A model generated the notes under the pieces. The model saw only the letters and a program-made list of their open reading frames with translations, was not told the origin of the DNA and ran no database searches. A DNA stretch of 29,694 nt, taken from assembly GCA_011319805.1 (NCBI GenBank), contig SJRY01000012.1, forward strand, positions 1-29,694, written 5' to 3'. The stretch's first letter is position 1. Every line of letters starts with the position of its first letter. The stretch comes from Macrocybe gigantea. Lineage: Eukaryota > Basidiomycota > Agaricomycetes > Agaricales > Callistosporiaceae. Position numbers and translations under genes: made by a program. Positions 10,030 through 20,520 of this stretch are shown in pieces.

Positions 10030-13000
10030 ATGTCCACCACTACAGCCGAAAAGACGCAGGAGGCGAGCAAGGAGAAAGCTGATACCCAGAATGGGTCGAA
10101 CCATGTTCTCGAAAACGCGAAAATCATCGAGGCCGCTAATGCGGATTTTGCGCTGGCACTGGCGACGGGACCCCAGCTCAGTCCTACAAGCTTCAGGTCG
10201 ATGCAGCTCTTCTTGATCTTGCTGGTAGCCTACATGGGAAGTCTTTCGAATGGATTTGACGGTTCAGGTATGTTTCGGCTTGGTGTGTCGCGCTGTTTTT
10301 TTTTTCTTTAATCATCTTGTCTGCTTTAGTTATGAGCGCGGTCAATGGGATGCAGTATGCGGACCTTCTCCCGGATATATGCTTGATTTTGAATGTACCG
10401 CATGCAGGCAATACTTGAATTACTTTGGCATCGACGGAAAGGATGCAGGAGGTGGTGTTGGAACGGCTACTGCCATCATCTTCGGAATAGTGAGTTGCCA
10501 TTCCTGATCAACTTCCGGAAGTTAACATATGCACGTCAAGTACTCTATAGGTGACGAGGTATCTAGAACATAGGAATTACCTTCTTATTCTGCTATTCAT
10601 CGATCAGGGAGTATCGTTGGCGTCCTGATTGCCGGACCGCTGGCGGACCGATTAGGCCGTCGTGGCGGTATGGTATGTTGCGCATCAATTCTAGTCTCCT
10701 GTAAGCAGACTCTCGATTCGACGTTGATTGCATAAGCAATCATGTTGACTGAGTCAACACTCATCAGAGAGTCTGCTAGTTGTCGCGCTAGGTAGACCGT
10801 AGTAAAACTATTCCCACGTTATTTTTCCCCACGGTCCCCATGTGATGCTAATCATCAGCGCGTCAAGGACGCGTCTCTGTGTGTTGAATGCATTTGCCTC
10901 TGCCATGGCACCTCACCAGCCTCCCAGCACACCCATTCTCACACCCAAGACCAACATCAATCATCTTCAGGGTTCTCCATTCAGTTCCGGGAGCTTTTCC
11001 TATCATGCCTTATCTCCATCCACACACAGTTGGCCCTTTTCTGTCCCTCCTTCGCCCCTTATCAACCCATCTCACACCAAAAAAAGGAAGAATGATGAGA
11101 ACCTTCCACAGTGTGAAACTCCCAAGAAAACATGCAAACTTCCTGTTGCTGAAAAGGTGGATTGCGTGCTCGACCTGCTCAAGGAACTAGGATGGACATT
11201 CGGCGAGATGGTCTGGTACATGTCGGGCGGTGCAGAACAGGGCGATGTCAATGTCAATATACAAGTTATGCCTGCCTCCAGTCACCGTCAGGCGGCTTGT
11301 CTCCAACATTTTTTCAATGGCCATGGGACTCGAAGCATCGCACACATTCTCGGTCTCTGGCTTAAACACCCCTATGGAAGTAATGGTCAGGATAGCGTTG
11401 ACATGTATTCTACGACATCTGTGTACCTGACTCTTTCCGCTGTTCGGCCAGCCATGACTTCATTTGCCATGCAATTAGTGCAAAAGAAACTGGCGAGCGA
11501 GGCAGACACAGCCATCAAACCCACCAGTGGACTTCATGTCCCATTGTCTGGGAAGTCAACGAAGCTCAAACCACTGGAATGGCCAGATATTGGAGGTGCC
11601 ACCTTGGAGCATGTGCAATCCATTCTGCACAAACTGCAACCTGTAACGTGGAGCTTGCTATGCTCTCTAGCAGCTCGGAATCCACGTATGGTCGATGGTG
11701 CTACAGTCATTCATCAAAGGCGACCTATAGAAGGAGTAAGCCCATATTATTCTACTTCGTAACTCTGCTTGATTAGACTCACAGGTTGTGACAAACATCA
11801 TGAGCACTCTCAACTATTCTCGCTCTCAACGTGCGAACTTCTTGCCGATTGCCATTGGACTTTTGTACTTTGGTCAAGGGGTGAGCTACGACCTTTTCCG
11901 CTACCACACGAGGCTGGGTGGAATGCCTGCATATAGCACAATCATCAATGCTATGCGAGCGCTCTCCGATCATGAGGGCCATGTTACACTCCTCCACGGA
12001 CAGTCACCAGACACTGTAGGGATCATTCGCCTGGACAACGTGCAAAATTATCATGTTCAGCGTGATCCAGCCATTGGGCGGGTCAATCGCCTCAACATCG
12101 GACTTGCAGCGACGTACTACGAGATTGAAGATGTCGATGTCGACACGTTTGACCTGTCCCGGAAGAGACAGTCTCTTCAAGAACGAAAACGACTCACGTT
12201 AACACCAGGACACTTTGTCCAACTCATCGATTGCGCTCACCTCGAGATTGTTGGCACTCTCCAGTGGTTGCAGGTCCTGGTTACTCATATACCCGAGCTC
12301 TCGCACTTGCGAAAACATGTTTCGATGCTCTTCCGCACACGTGCAGCCATTCAACGGCTCCCTGTGAAACCCACTAAGGCTCATCCATTGGCATCCAGTA
12401 GTCGCAATGAGACAATTCTTACCGAATTCAAGGATGCTCTCAATGATTTCTTCACCCAAACCGGGCAGACGCCAGAGAGCTTCAAGCCCCGATTGTTCCC
12501 TGTTGGTGGCGATGGCTTGACATACATGAAGATGATTGAACTGAAACAATACCTTCAGTTTCATGACAATGACGTCGAGTCCTTTGAGATTCTCGAGCCC
12601 ATGCTGGAGTGGTGGCACACACTCTGGACAGATTTGAGCCGGTTGTGTGCAGCCCATTGGGGGAACCCTCTGTCGCAAGATCCATCAACGCTCGGACATA
12701 GTGCAACAAAGATAGGATGAAAGAAACCCACAAACCTCAGTAAGGTCGATTATTATCCCAATCTTCAACTGGTTTTGCTGGTTCTCGATGCACGGATGCT
12801 TGACTGCTGGCGGTGTGTATGGCCCATGTCTCTCTGTCTGTTGTGCATGCAGCTCATCCTATTATTCAGGCTTTATTTCAAACAGACGAACTTGGAGGTG
12901 TACTTTAAGAGACTTGCCATAGAAAATTCCCTGCCGAACTTCGAAGATTTGGAACTTGCGGCGCGGACACTCTATCGATCTTATTCCAGTGAGCGAGCGC

Positions 13001-16000
13001 AACAGCGTGCAATGCACGGCATCCACTCTAGTCAATCTCTGCATACCTGTGTTCCATCAGGGAGTCCGTGGACCGAACCTCCACCATTGAAAGCAGAATC
13101 CTTTCAGGGAGACCAGGTCCTTGCAAAGTCGATCACGTTCATACGGGAAGCTAGCCTGTTACGTGAAGCAACACAGGCGCTTGCAGACGGTGACGTTGGT
13201 CGGCTATATAAAGTCATCAAAGCAATGCTCTTCACGTTCGCTGGCTCATCGCATTCAAATTATATGAATTACCTGCTTGAAACCATCACCAACCTGGAGT
13301 ACGAAAGTTCACCCGAGTTGCGTAAAGCTCTCCTGCAAATTTCACTTGTCAATTTATCTGGCCAAGAGGGTGGCTTTTCGGCTGGTGATTTTGTCCAGGA
13401 GTACTTCAACCGCATTCTGGAGAGCGTTGTACAAAGAAAGGGAGTTGAATATGGTGATGACTTTATTCGAAATCATTGGGCGCGCAACCTTCATCATATC
13501 ACACGCCTCATGCAGTCATGGTTATCCTCAGTGGGATTGGCTCCTCGCTCTGGAGCACATACCGGTGCCAAGGCAGACAGTGAGCTGAAGATCCTGATGG
13601 AAACATATCGCGAAGCTGAATTGCATCACTGTCGTCCCGGTCGAATCCTTGACGAGGATGTATATGTGGATGAGTTCACGTGCGGGATGAGGAAGCTTCG
13701 CACAGGGACGCTGAAGAAATGGATCAATCGGACTTCACGCACACGAGGGTTGATGAAGGCTTATAGTTTAGATGGAACGCCTGATCTGCAAGAAACAGAT
13801 GATCTGACAACGGAGGAAAACAATGGTGAAATGGAAGACCGGGGAACTGCTGACACGCCAACCCAAACTCATTCATCGGCCCTTGCCTTCGCTCAGGTAA
13901 TTGATGGGGAATTGGTCCTCAGGACCATCGATATTGATGCTGATGTCGCTCAAGTGGAGGCACTGGTTGGCGGTGCAGGTGACAGTTCTTATGAAGAACA
14001 AATGAGCGATGAAGAAAGTCAATAGCTAGGCCTATAAACATACCGAGATTTTGAATATCATTGCATTTGGCTGCACGTTTGGCTTGAGCAAGTTGCCGTG
14101 ATTCGAGGCGCATGTCGTCGAAGATGCGATGGAGGTCCCATAACACCTCAAAGAGCGCAACGGCTGAGCCATGAAGAAGATGGGACTGGTCAGTGAATGG
14201 CTGAAGGAGTGCTGTGGCAGCCTTGTGCAAATGGTTGGGGTCATGGGCCAGTGGACTCAGAGCTTGCTTGCTGAGTAGCGAAGGGAATGCGTCGAGGAGC
14301 ATGTCGATAACGTCATCCGGTAGGAATGCTTCAACCGGAAACATTCCTGTTGTTGCTTCATCTGCCTGCTCCCACAGGTCGAGACGGAACTGCCGAAGGC
14401 GTTTGAAGGCAACCTCGCGCATGGCCTTTGTGACACGGATCTGGAGTGGAAGCGGCTTAGCCCGGGTGATAGGGGCAGGGCATTCATCTACCTGCTCAGG
14501 TGCACAACCACTGCAGTCGCACGGTTCCCGACGCAACGGCGGAGGACGAGATGAACAGGTCGTACACGCTGGTGAGCATGGTGGGTCAAAGGCGGGGTTG
14601 TCATACTCGTTGTCGATGGCTGAGGGAATGCAGGCGGCCGTAACAACTCTTGCCAATCCGAGATCAAAGCCTTCTTCAGCGCGCAGAGTCGGGTCGCTGT
14701 TCTGTGTCTTGCGCTTGTGAGACGATTGGCTTGGCGTAATTTGCTCTGCCTCCAGTGCTTCCCGAGCCTGCTTCATAACGGCTTGGCTAAGATAGAGAAT
14801 GACACGGGGATTGGTGACTTTCGTCCTATCTCTGCCAACGCGCCCACCTTTCTGCCAAAAATCGTCGAGGTCCTTGGGGTCGATGACAATGACTGTTTCA
14901 AAGTCGGAGACGTCGACGCCGACTGATAACTTGTCCGTTGCGATGGTGATCTTGGATCGATGGGACCCCTCGAGTAGCTCGAGTGTTTGGGAGTTGTAGT
15001 GTGCTGAGTTTAGTGAATTGAAGAGTCGGATAGTGCGTTGGTCGATGGCGGACTTAGGGTCGAGATGCCAGAGGTAGACGGCGAGGTTAAAGCCGAAACG
15101 GATAGACGAGCAAAAGAATAGAACCTTTCGATTCTCACGAAGAACCCAGTCCAACTGCGGAAAGCGTTCTGAAGCTTGATTGGCACGTAAAGTCCGCACG
15201 AGAATCTGAACATCAGGGCGGGCATTGGAACGCCTGATGAGATGGGATTCGCCGTCCGCCAACCCGAGAAGACTACAGACAGCCTTAGTTTTCTTGCCTG
15301 GACGAAGTGTTGCAGTTAATCCAATGAACACGGCCTTTTCCAGCAGCCTCGCCCGAATGAATCCGAGCTGTTCGAACTGAGGTCGAAAGGATCCGCCCCA
15401 AGACACGAGAAGGTGGATCTCATCGGTAACGAATGCATATATTCTTCTTTTAAACTTTTCGCGTTCTAATAACGATGCAAAGCCTGGCGTGGCGAGCATC
15501 TCGGGTGATAGCAATATGATTGCCACGCCTTCGGAAACAAGTTCCCATATGTTACGGCCAGTTTTGGCAGCTTCCTGTTTCGTTACCGAGTTGACAGCTT
15601 TGGCAGTTAAACCAATTTGGGACATCTTCTTTTCCTATTATGTCGTGAGTGCACGATGCTGAGCATATTGAATATCACACTTACCTGATCCTCTTCAAGC
15701 GCCGTGGTGGGTGAGATAACAATAATGATGGGATCTTTGGGAAAGGCAGCAGCTCGACCAGTTTTGGTCCGTAGAGCGTCGTTGCGCGCGATTTCTTGCA
15801 ACACAATCATAAGCATATAAATGAAACCCGATTTCCCGGAACCGGTGGCTGTTATCGCAAGTACATGCTCGCCGTCGAGCGCCCGGGTCACACCTTCCAG
15901 TTGGTAGTCGTGAGGAGCGAAAGGGAGGTAGTTCTGAATGATTTTTCGACAGATTTCCGTTCCTTCGGGATCTCGAAATCGAAACGGAGCATCAGGACGT

Positions 16001-18362
16001 GCCATATATTGGAGTTTGGTTCGGGAGACGCGCGAAATACATAGGAGGACAAGACTAATTAAGAGACGCGTCACCCGTGGGAACAAAAACGTGATATTTT
16101 GTGTGGGAAAAAATTTACTACGGTTAGGTGGGCGCATCAAATAGCAGACTACATCAATTCCGATTTTCGCGTGCAATCTCATGCTTTTCTTGAAAGTTCA
16201 TCGGAGGCATTATCATCATCGCCGGTAAATAAAAAAGCGTTTTTTTCTAAACTGAAGTACAGAAATTTTAATCGTGTTTCAGGCGCTGTTGTCGTGACGG
16301 TCGCAAAGTCGCAACAGTATCTGTTGGGCGGCCGATTTGTTCTGGGGTTCGGTGTATCCATCACGACGACTGCTGCGCCATCCTATGTGGTAGAAATGTC
16401 GCCTCCCCAGGTAAGGGTTACTGTCCTGCCAGGTAGAACTTTCATAGAGGATTTGTATCCAGTGGCGAGGACGTTTGACAGGATTGTAAGTATCGGCTTG
16501 TGTATAATAAACCGCCCTATAGATTACGCTGGCAACCTTGGCAGATACAATAGTGCGGTATATATTTCCTTCAGGATGGATGAATAACTAATGCCTGAAC
16601 TAGCCTTCTATTACTCTGGCTCAATTCTTTGCAGTAAGTCATCATACCATCCCTGTTGCCCCAGAATTTACAAGGACCCCGACAGCCGGAATTACAATTG
16701 CGACTGGACGTATCAACAGTTCGATCTCTTGGAGAGCACCATTGGCTATCCAGATCGCCCCCGCCGGCATCCTCGTCATCTTTGTTCTGTTTCTTCCCGA
16801 GGTGAGAAAATATCAACACTTCCACCGTTGACCGTACATTAATCGGTTATGTCCACAAAAAGTCCCCACGATGGCTCATGTCAGTTGGGCGAAACAAAGA
16901 GGCCCGCCACACCCTAGCCAAATACCACGGCAATGGCGATGAAAGCGCGCCCCTGGTTCAGTTGGAATGGAAAGAATTTGAGGAAGCAGTCAAACTGGAC
17001 GCTTCTGACAAGCGTTGGTAAGATTCTTCAGAATCATGTCAGAATAGATACCCAGCTTTCGGCAGGTGGGATTACTCTGAATTGTTCAACACTCGCAACG
17101 CACGGTATCGCACATTTATGATGCTTCTCATGGGCTTTTTCGGCGTATGAATTTCCACTCATTTATGAGTACTCTGGCTCACAATGCACGGGTAGCAATG
17201 GTCCGGGAATGGCTTGGGGTACGTATCGCCGATGAGTCTTCACAGCTTTACTTCACTGTATTTCATAGGTATTTCCTACCAATATTATTCCAGAACGCAG
17301 GAGTCAAATCACAAGATCGGCGTCTTGTATTGAATTTTGCAAACACGCTAATATCGGCTGGAGGAGCATTGATTGGAACATCCCTGACTGATAAAGGTAA
17401 GTAATACTTCCAATCTGTCGAGGGATGAACACTTGGATAACAATCCCTTTCAAGTCGGACGCCGGACCGTGTGGTTCTGGGGAACGCTGGCGTGTGCGGG
17501 GACACTGGCCATCGTCACAGGTTTGGGTCAAACGCTGGTTGTGAGTCGCGAAAGCTGAATGCCAAACGAGGTTGCACTGCCAAGTGGGGTGCCACCGATG
17601 CGAATCCTCAAGGGGCCAATGCTGCCATTGCTTTCATCTGCAAGTAAAATCCCTTGTCAGTCCGCAGCTAACATGACACGATGCATACACATAGTCTTGT
17701 TCGGCTTTGTCTATAGTCTAGCCTATACGCCCTTGCAAGCATTGTATCCTGCCGAGTGTCTGGACTACAATACGCGGTAAGATTCTTCGCCCTTTGTTTG
17801 CCTACCGGATTCACCTATAGCCCCGAAGTGCAAAGGGCATGGCTGTGTGAGTATCTTTGTCACACCCCAAATCAATATTGAAAAAAGAAATGCTCACTCC
17901 AAAAATTTTAGGTACGCACTTGCGGTCAGCTGCGCATCGTTTGTGAATACATACGCCGGGCCTATAGCACTGCAGAAAATAACCTGGAAAGTGCGTTTTG
18001 TCTCATTGCTGTCCTAATGCCGTTCATTGACAAGCCCGCTATCCCAAGTACTATATCGTTTACATAGCATGGGACCTCTTTGAATGTGTCGTCATCTATT
18101 TTTGTGCTGTTGAAACTAAAGGCCGCACGCTGTGAGTTCTGGTCTGGAATTTACGGAAAACATTGACTAAACCCTTTTACATACAGCGAAGAGCTCAACG
18201 AAATTTTCGAGGTACAGCAATTTTTTTTTTTTTCTCTTGTGTCGATCACCATGGCGTTGATGTGAACTATATTAGGATCCACACCCCGTTCGAGCGTCGA
18301 TCGCAAAGACCAAGGTCGCGGTCGTGGACAAGGCTGGTGGGAAAGTCGTGGTCGAAGTCTGA
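10030..18362 (+). CDS. MFS sugar (hexose/lactose-type) transporter, carrying a 5.46-kb element in an intron
   Basis: This is a plasma-membrane sugar permease, 550 residues when spliced. Inferred exons: 10030-10267, 10330-10354, 10408-10489, 10541-10550, 10608-10672, 16197-16224, 16283-16410, 16463-16485, 16545-16552, 16604-16633, 16686-16801, 16863-17017, 17066-17144, 17196-17218, 17269-17396, 17455-17526, 17571-17639, 17695-17776, 17829-17846, 17912-17990, 18049-18131, 18187-18211 and 18276-18362. Sugar-porter motifs are present: ADRLGRRGG, GGRFVLGFGVS, PPQWRGRLTGLYNTF, FLPESPRWLMS, GQWSGNGLGYF, and ETKGRTLEELNEIF near the end. All 23 exons keep frame, so there is no sign of inactivation. 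The exon 16/17 border is uncertain (44- or 47-nt intron). One intron is GC..AG (17640-17694). Exons 4 and 9 are only 10 and 8 nt. Confidence 0.87.
10683..10691 (+). repeat. Target-site duplication, left copy
   Basis: CATCAATTC here is repeated exactly at 16152-16160. The nine bases flank the insert on both sides and merge into one normal short intron when collapsed. Confidence 0.85.
10705..10776. repeat. Nested hairpins at the left end of the element
   Basis: GCAGACTCTC (10705-10714) and GAGAGTCTGC (10767-10776) form perfect 10-bp arms. Inside are GATTGC/GCAATC arms (10726-10731 and 10736-10741) and a 15-bp palindrome, GTTGACTGAGTCAAC (10744-10758). The right end has no counterpart. Confidence 0.85.
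10771..10817 (+). repeat. Subterminal inverted repeat, left arm
   Basis: It pairs with 16103-16149 on the other strand, 34 of 47 positions identical with no gap. The conserved blocks GTCTGCTA, ACCGTAGTAAA and TTCCCAC keep the same spacing in both arms. Confidence 0.85.
10905..14025 (+). CDS. DUF6589-type protein, candidate transposase, with an in-frame TGA
   Basis: Exons 10905-11735, 11785-12812 and 12870-14025 would encode about 1,004 residues. The last intron (12813-12869) is 57 nt and open in frame, so it could also be retained. The N-terminus is proline/serine rich, followed by KVDCVLDLLKELGWTFGEM, typical of DUF6589 proteins, which are abundant in mushroom genomes. The core holds RLDNVQNYHVQRD (Asp about residue 361) and VGGDGLTYMKMIELKQ (Asp about 520), positions that could belong to an RNase-H-like DDE centre; this is inference. 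A TGA at 12718-12720 (about codon 589) interrupts the conserved ATKIG-x-KKP...KVDYYPN stretch, probably a former CGA. The frame is otherwise open to the TAG at 14023-14025. An earlier in-frame ATG lies at 10845. Confidence 0.75.
13919..16005 (-). CDS. RecQ-like DEIH-box helicase of the element
   Basis: This is a predicted ATP-dependent DNA helicase of 678 residues from exons 16005-15685 and 15634-13919. The ordered motifs are Walker A ATGSGKS (residues 53-59), DEIH (178-181) followed by the RecQ aromatic-rich loop (SWGGSFRPQF), LTATLRPG (213-220), TDKLSVGVDV (about 341-349) and QKGGRVGRDR (368-377). A cysteine cluster (CSPACTTCSS...CDCSGC, 460-484) follows, then a helical tail. The start is placed at 16005 (MARPDAPFRFRDPEG). 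The last 107 nt overlap the coding end of the convergent DUF6589 gene; a GTATGT near 14040 leaves open a different 3' splice and an earlier end. The frame shows no break, unlike its partner. Confidence 0.85.
16103..16149 (-). repeat. Subterminal inverted repeat, right arm
   Basis: This is the right-end counterpart of 10771-10817. Two further bases (16150-16151) complete the terminal TAGTCTGCTAT read inward. Confidence 0.85.
16152..16160 (+). repeat. Target-site duplication, right copy
   Basis: CATCAATTC is identical to 10683-10691; the base on either side differs, so the duplication is nine bases long. Confidence 0.85.
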
Positions 18363-18902
18363 AGCTCCTCTATGGAAGCCTTCGTCCGTCGGGTCTTCCG
18401 AAATTATTATTGTGTACGTGCACAATTCATAAAGACAAGCATTGCAAGTATGACGGTGTGAGATTCCGCCGACCTAAACTATTCCCCGCAAGTTGCCTGA
18501 TCGGGAGAACGGATTGCAAACAATGCATGCTATACCACTAACAATGTTGTTTTCGATGCCGAAAGCCTCGTGTACAGTCAAATGGTACTGCGGCCGTGCG
18601 TCAAACAGTCTCCTGCGAGACCTTTCACATCCCTGCGGAACGCTACAAGTCTCCATTCAGGTCGTCAGGCAGATGCGTCGTAGTTTTCTGGCTTCAAGGG
18701 CGTCATGACTACATCTAGTTTGCCATGCACGAAGTGGGTTACCATCAGGACTCGGTGGAGCTACTGCGCCGTGCCTATATCTTCTTCCCGGACAACATAA
18801 GGGAATATCAGGCAGCATAATGAATTGTGACCAGACATATAAAAGGGGTACTGTTCAGGATCGGAGGTCCTTGATCGTGCGGCCACCAGTCTGGTTTTCG
18901 AC
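18363..18902. other. Spacer and chitinase 1 promoter
   Basis: These 540 bp separate the transporter stop from the first chitinase. No conserved coding frame is seen on either strand. The only clear signal is the TATA box at 18838-18844. Confidence 0.5.
18838..18844 (+). promoter_or_regulatory. TATA box of chitinase 1
   Basis: TATAAAA begins 65 bp before the ATG at 18903, exactly the spacing found in the second chitinase. Confidence 0.65.
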
Positions 18903-20520
18903 ATGCGATACTTGCCCGTTCTTTTCTTCTCTGCGCTAGCTATGGCGGCGCCTCAGGCAGGCTACACCACTTCAAGCGTAGCCGTTCCGAGCCCAGTTCC
19001 TTCCAATACGACGTCCGCCGGCGTGCCATCGTCGAACACAACTTCCTCTAACCCAGCACCATCCAATGTAACGGCTTCAGGAACAGGCGCCACTGGGAAC
19101 GTGGCGGTTACATGGTATGCTGGCTGGCATGGCACTACTGGGTTCCCTTTGTCGAACGTAAGCTGGAAGAAATATACGCACATCACCTATGCCTTTGCGT
19201 GAGTCTGGTCTGCAAGACGATCCTTTGTCGCTAAATGACGTTTGATAACAGTCAGACCACGCCGGACGTGACTGTCATTTCTTTGAGTGGGTCAAACCCC
19301 GACCTCTTGCCACAGTTCGTCTCCCAAGCGCATGCGAACGTAAGGACTATGCGCATAATCGTTTCTCTCGATGTCTAACGTGTTTCTAGGGCGTAAAAGC
19401 ACTCGTATCCATCGGAGGCTGGTCTGGGTCGCGCTATTGGTCATCGAACGTTAACTCTGCGGGGAATCGGAAGACATTCGTACAGACCGTCACTTCCTTT
19501 GCCAAGAATTACAATTTGGATGGATTGGATTTTGAGTGGGTCTGATCCTTGGATTTGCAATTCTTCGCCACTGAATAATAGCATTCGTTAGTTGGGAGTA
19601 TCCGAATCATCAGGGAGTCGGGTGTAACGTTATCGATCCTGCTGACACTGCGAACTTCTTGGCATTCCTTCAAGAGCTGCGCCAGGATCCTGTCGGCAAA
19701 GACCTCATTCTCACTGCCGCAACCTCCATTACGCCGTTCATGGGCCCAGACGGGACACCATCGTCCGACGTTTCAGCATTCAGCAATGTTCTGGATTGGA
19801 TCGCGATCATGAACTACGACCTCTGGGGATCTTGGAGCGCAACTGCAGGACCGAACGCTCCGCTCGACGATTCGTGCGCACCTGCCTCCAGTCAGGCCGG
19901 ATCCGCCACTTCTGCCGTGCAAAAATGGAGTGCTGCTGGATTCCCGAAGAGCAAGATTGTTCTCGGAGTAGCGGGATACGGGCATTCTTTCCAAGTCAGT
20001 CAGGCCAATGCGCTCAAAGATGGATCGTCTCTGGCTCTCTACCCGGTCTTCGACAAGAACTCTCACCCTGCTGGAGACTCCTGGGACGGTGCTGCGGGTC
20101 CAGACATTTGCGGTGTTCAACAGCCGGCCGGTGGGGTGGTCAACTTCTGGGGGCTGATCCAAAAGGGATTCCTCAATTCCGATGGAACTCCAAAGAGCGG
20201 TATCGCATATGTGTACGATGATTGCAGCCAGACGGTGAGCCATTTCTGATTCCATGTGACGGCACCGGTCTTACGCCTTGTTCGTCGCAGCCCTTTGTAT
20301 ACGATCCCACTACCCAAGTTATGATTTCTTATGACAATGCTCAGGTATGTGGTATTGCATTTTCTCGGAAGCGGGATGTTGACGTCGTTTTCCATAGTCT
20401 TTCGCAGCCAAAGGTCAATTCATCAAGTCGAGTGGCTTGAAGGGCTTTTCGTTGTGGGAAGCTGGAGGTGACGCCAATGATATCCTCTTAAACTCTATTC
20501 GCGGGGCTGTAGGATTCTGA
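18903..20520 (+). CDS. GH18 chitinase, secreted (copy 1, with Ser/Thr/Pro linker)
   Basis: It hydrolyses beta-1,4 links in chitin outside the cell. Six exons, 18903-19198, 19252-19339, 19390-19535, 19592-20234, 20291-20344 and 20398-20520, give 449 residues. The protein starts with a signal peptide (MRYLPVLFFSALAMAAPQAG). A linker of about 45 residues rich in Ser, Thr, Pro and Val follows, then the barrel (VTWYAGWHGTTGFPL, VSIGGWSGSRYW). The catalytic motif DGLDFDWE spans an intron, with the proton-donor Glu near residue 179; then come MNYDLWGSW and a late GFSLWEAGGD. No chitin-binding domain is seen. It is the first of a tandem pair. Likely roles are wall remodelling or feeding on chitin; the sequence does not decide between them. 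Confidence 0.95.

Larger units (their letters stand above)
10692..16151. mobile_element. 5.46-kb DNA transposon with DUF6589 and RecQ-like helicase genes
   Basis: The insert is bounded by a 9-bp direct repeat. Both ends begin TAGTCT when read inward (TAGTCTCCTGTA left, TAGTCTGCTATT right). A longer inverted match pairs 10771-10817 with 16149-16103 without gaps: 34 of 47 positions agree, including GTCTGCTA, ACCGTAGTAAA and TTCCCAC. The left side carries 77 extra bases outside that match, forming hairpins. Two genes read inward from the two ends and meet in the middle. Features of a Helitron (Rep domain, lack of target duplication) are absent. A 9-bp duplication is common for Mutator-like elements, but I see no MULE transposase, so the superfamily is left open. 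Confidence 0.82.
10673..16196 (+). other. Transporter intron swollen to 5,524 nt by a transposon
   Basis: The donor is GTATGT at 10673, directly after the codon for Met in RRGGM. The acceptor AAAG ends at 16196, directly before the codons for FIGGIIIIAG. Without the element and one copy of the 9-bp repeat, the intron would be 55 nt, like its neighbours. Whether the long intron is still spliced is not visible from DNA. Confidence 0.8.

Noticed and set aside
14214..14720. Long open frame on the + strand opposite the helicase
   Set aside because: No motif is seen; it is the antisense shadow of the helicase coding region.
13919..16005. Subtelomeric telomere-linked helicase (TLH) gene
   Set aside because: It is related in being RecQ-like, but it lies inside a bounded insert within a transporter intron; no telomere repeats are in the window.
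10692..16151. Helitron
   Set aside because: No Rep domain is seen; the helicase is RecQ-like with a DEIH box, and the element has a target duplication and inverted ends.
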